Shown here: positions 51,401-54,400 of the stretch, piece by piece
How the letters are laid out: each line of letters starts with the position of its first letter
Position numbering within the stretch: the stretch's first letter is position 1
DNA from: Harmonia axyridis
Lineage: Eukaryota > Arthropoda > Insecta > Coleoptera > Coccinellidae
Reading direction: 5' to 3'
DNA: 64,000 nt
Assembly: GCF_914767665.1 (NCBI RefSeq)
Contig: NC_059502.1
Coordinates: 31,948,812 to 32,012,811, forward strand
Translations under genes and position numbers: made by a program
Notes under the pieces: generated by a model
What the model was told of the DNA's origin: nothing
The model's input: only the letters and a program-made list of their open reading frames with translations
Databases searched by the model: none

Positions 51401-54400
51401 TCAAAATTTTTTGTTCAATACATCAACAAAGAATGTACTACGCGAGTAGTAGGAAAAAACATGTTTGGTACATTTCCACGGCAAATAGCAGCTTTCTTGA
51501 AATTAGAAAATGCGACGTCTTATACGGGACATTGTTTTAGACGCACATCTGCGTTTTTGTTAGCTGATTCGGGAGCAAAAATAGACGTGCTGAAGAGACA
51601 TGGAGGATGGAAATCCTCCAACGTGGCCGAGGGATATATTGAATCGTCTATTAAAAATAAACAAAAAATTTCAGATAAAATATTTGGTCAAGTCGCCGAT
51701 TCGTCCACTATAGTTATGTCACAGTCCTCATTCTCGCTTCCTGTTTCCGCAGGATCTTCGAAACAAACACCAGTTCAATATGAAAAGGACCTATCTGTTA
51801 CTCGTCAGTTACCTGGTGCATTAACCCAGGAAAGACTGGTCAATATGACGAACTGTCACAATATTAATTTGAATATTAACGTTAATTACCATTCTAATTA
51901 ATTATATTTTTCAATAAAATATCTCTTAAATTCGTTTGTTTGTGATTTAATCGTTCCGGGAGTTTCGTCAATATTTAATCCCGGAGGGACTAAATGTGAC
52001 ACTTTAGTTTCTGTCACAAGGGAGTGAAGTTGTCACTTTAGGCCCGGAAGTACGAAAAAGTAATTCTATACTGCAAATTTCAATATAGAAACTGGAACCG
52101 ACAATTTTCTTTTTATTTAGCAGGTATTATGAGAGCCGGTTGTAAGGGTGTTAGCTCTTCTACAATAATACTTTTCTAAATGCGTTGAACTAATCTAAAA
52201 CTTCAATCGGCAATATGGATCAAAGAAAAACAATAATTGTCTTGGTTTGAACAAGTCTTTTGATTGGCTTCAAAACCATAACTTCATTAATCACATTTAA
52301 TATCATAAGAGGGAAAATTTTGTCAGAAAAAGTTTCTTTAGGTATGAAAGATTGCTGCTTCGGCATCCTGGAGAATGACATTTTTTGATAGAATTACGAG
52401 CAGATCAGGCGAGTTTAGCACTCTATTAGATTCATTTGATTCATTTCAATGCGAAAATCGAATCGAAATTTGAAACATATTTTCTTTTATAAGAAGATGC
52501 TTTGGTGTCGCAAATATCTTCCATATGCTTCGAACGCCTTAGCAATCTATGACAATTAAAAGAATCTATAAAAATCATTTAACTCCGCCTTACAATCAAT
52601 GAGTACTACTATTATATTGGTTAAAAATTTCTTCCGATGTAAAAGAGGGCATTCTTAATTAATACACCTATAAAACTCATAACGACGGTTTGGCCTTCTA
52701 AAGAATGAACAACCTTCTGTTGAATGATTTAAACAGATTCGATAAAGATAGCTATTCAGATGTCGACAACGTTTCCTACAATTATTCCGACCTGATTTTC
52801 AAATGCACGTTCGCACATATATTGAACGAGAAATATTCATTTTATGTTCAATAAAGAACGAATCACTGAGGTGAATTTTGTGACCCAATGAATAAATTCA
52901 TGATTCAATCATTGGTATTTTAATTCAATAATAATACCCAATATTTGTAGGATTGATAGTAATTAACAACAATTTCAAGAAATTCATTAAAAAAAATTAT
53001 TCCGTACAAACATACCGGGTCTATACCGTTTTAGCGAACAGTTTAAAAATGAGTACGCTTCATTTTACGCTAGAGACCATCGATTCATTTGAGGTTTTCA
53101 CTATTATTCATTTCAAAGAGTTCCTCATTGTGAAAAGTCCTTATCCATTAATTTTTGGAATGGAAGGAAAAGATGTACATGAATTTTTTATGGAAGAAAA
53201 AATACATATATGGCATGATATAACTTTCCCAACAAACATTTATTTCCTTATAAAGTTTCGAATAAAAATATCATACAAAAAATCTTGTCAAGGGTTGAAA
53301 AAATGGTCAATCTGAAAATTGAAAATAAAGACGTAAAAACGTATTCTAAATTTTTGCATGTGGTAGAAAAGAACGGTGAAATTGAGGAACGTTTGAGATT
53401 GTTTCACTAATCCTGATAAGTGGTGGGATCTCAAAAACGTTGAGAAGACAAGAGTATTTGAACTTTGGAAGATCACGAGAATACCACGTGGTATAAACCC
53501 CTGTTAAGGTGCCTATTCACGTTTCTGCCACCTTTCAATTTGATCTGAAACTTAAAATCTGAAATACGCTTCACAAGATCTGATTGAATCGAACGGACAA
53601 ACCTGAAGACTTCATGATGGATTTTGAAATTCAAAAAACCGATCCACTAGGAATTAATTTAGGCCAATTGAAAAGTCCCCGGTCTGATGCACAGATGGCG
53701 GTGCTAGTATTAAATCCATATGATTTTTAGTAAGTACCAACCTTCAAACGATAAGTGTCAAAATTTGACAGCAGTCCTACCATTAGTTTGTCAGATATTG
53801 TGGTGTATGTGTAGCTACTTTTGGTATTTGAAAAAAGATGGAAAAGAAAGAATTTCGTGTGCTGATAAAATATTGCTTTTTGAAGGGAAAACATACAGTT
53901 GAAGCAAAGTCTTGTCTTGATGAAGAGTTTCCGGGGTCTGCAACAGGAAAATCCACCATCATTGATTGGTATGCTAAGTTAAAACGTGGTGAAATGAGCA
54001 CCGAAGACGGCGAACGCAGTGGATGACCAAAAGACGCTGTCACCGAAGAAAAAATTAAAAAAGTTGATCGAGATAGCAGACATTGTGAATATATCATCTG
54101 AATTCACGAATATTTGTATTTCCTTGTGCAAAATGGGTGCCGCGCAAGCTCACAATCGATCAAAAGCAACAACGTGTTAATGATTCTGAACCAGTGTTTG
54201 AAGCTGTTTAAGTGCAATAAACCTGAATTTTTACGACGATATGTGACATGGCTCCATTATTTCACTTAATCGACAGTTAGCTGAGTGGACTGGATGTGTT
54301 TTACTATGATAGATCATGGACTTTTCAATTGATCTGTTATTGGTAAGATTAGATCTTTCGATCGCCGAAAAGTAGCAAAAAACTAACGATGTGCAAATCG

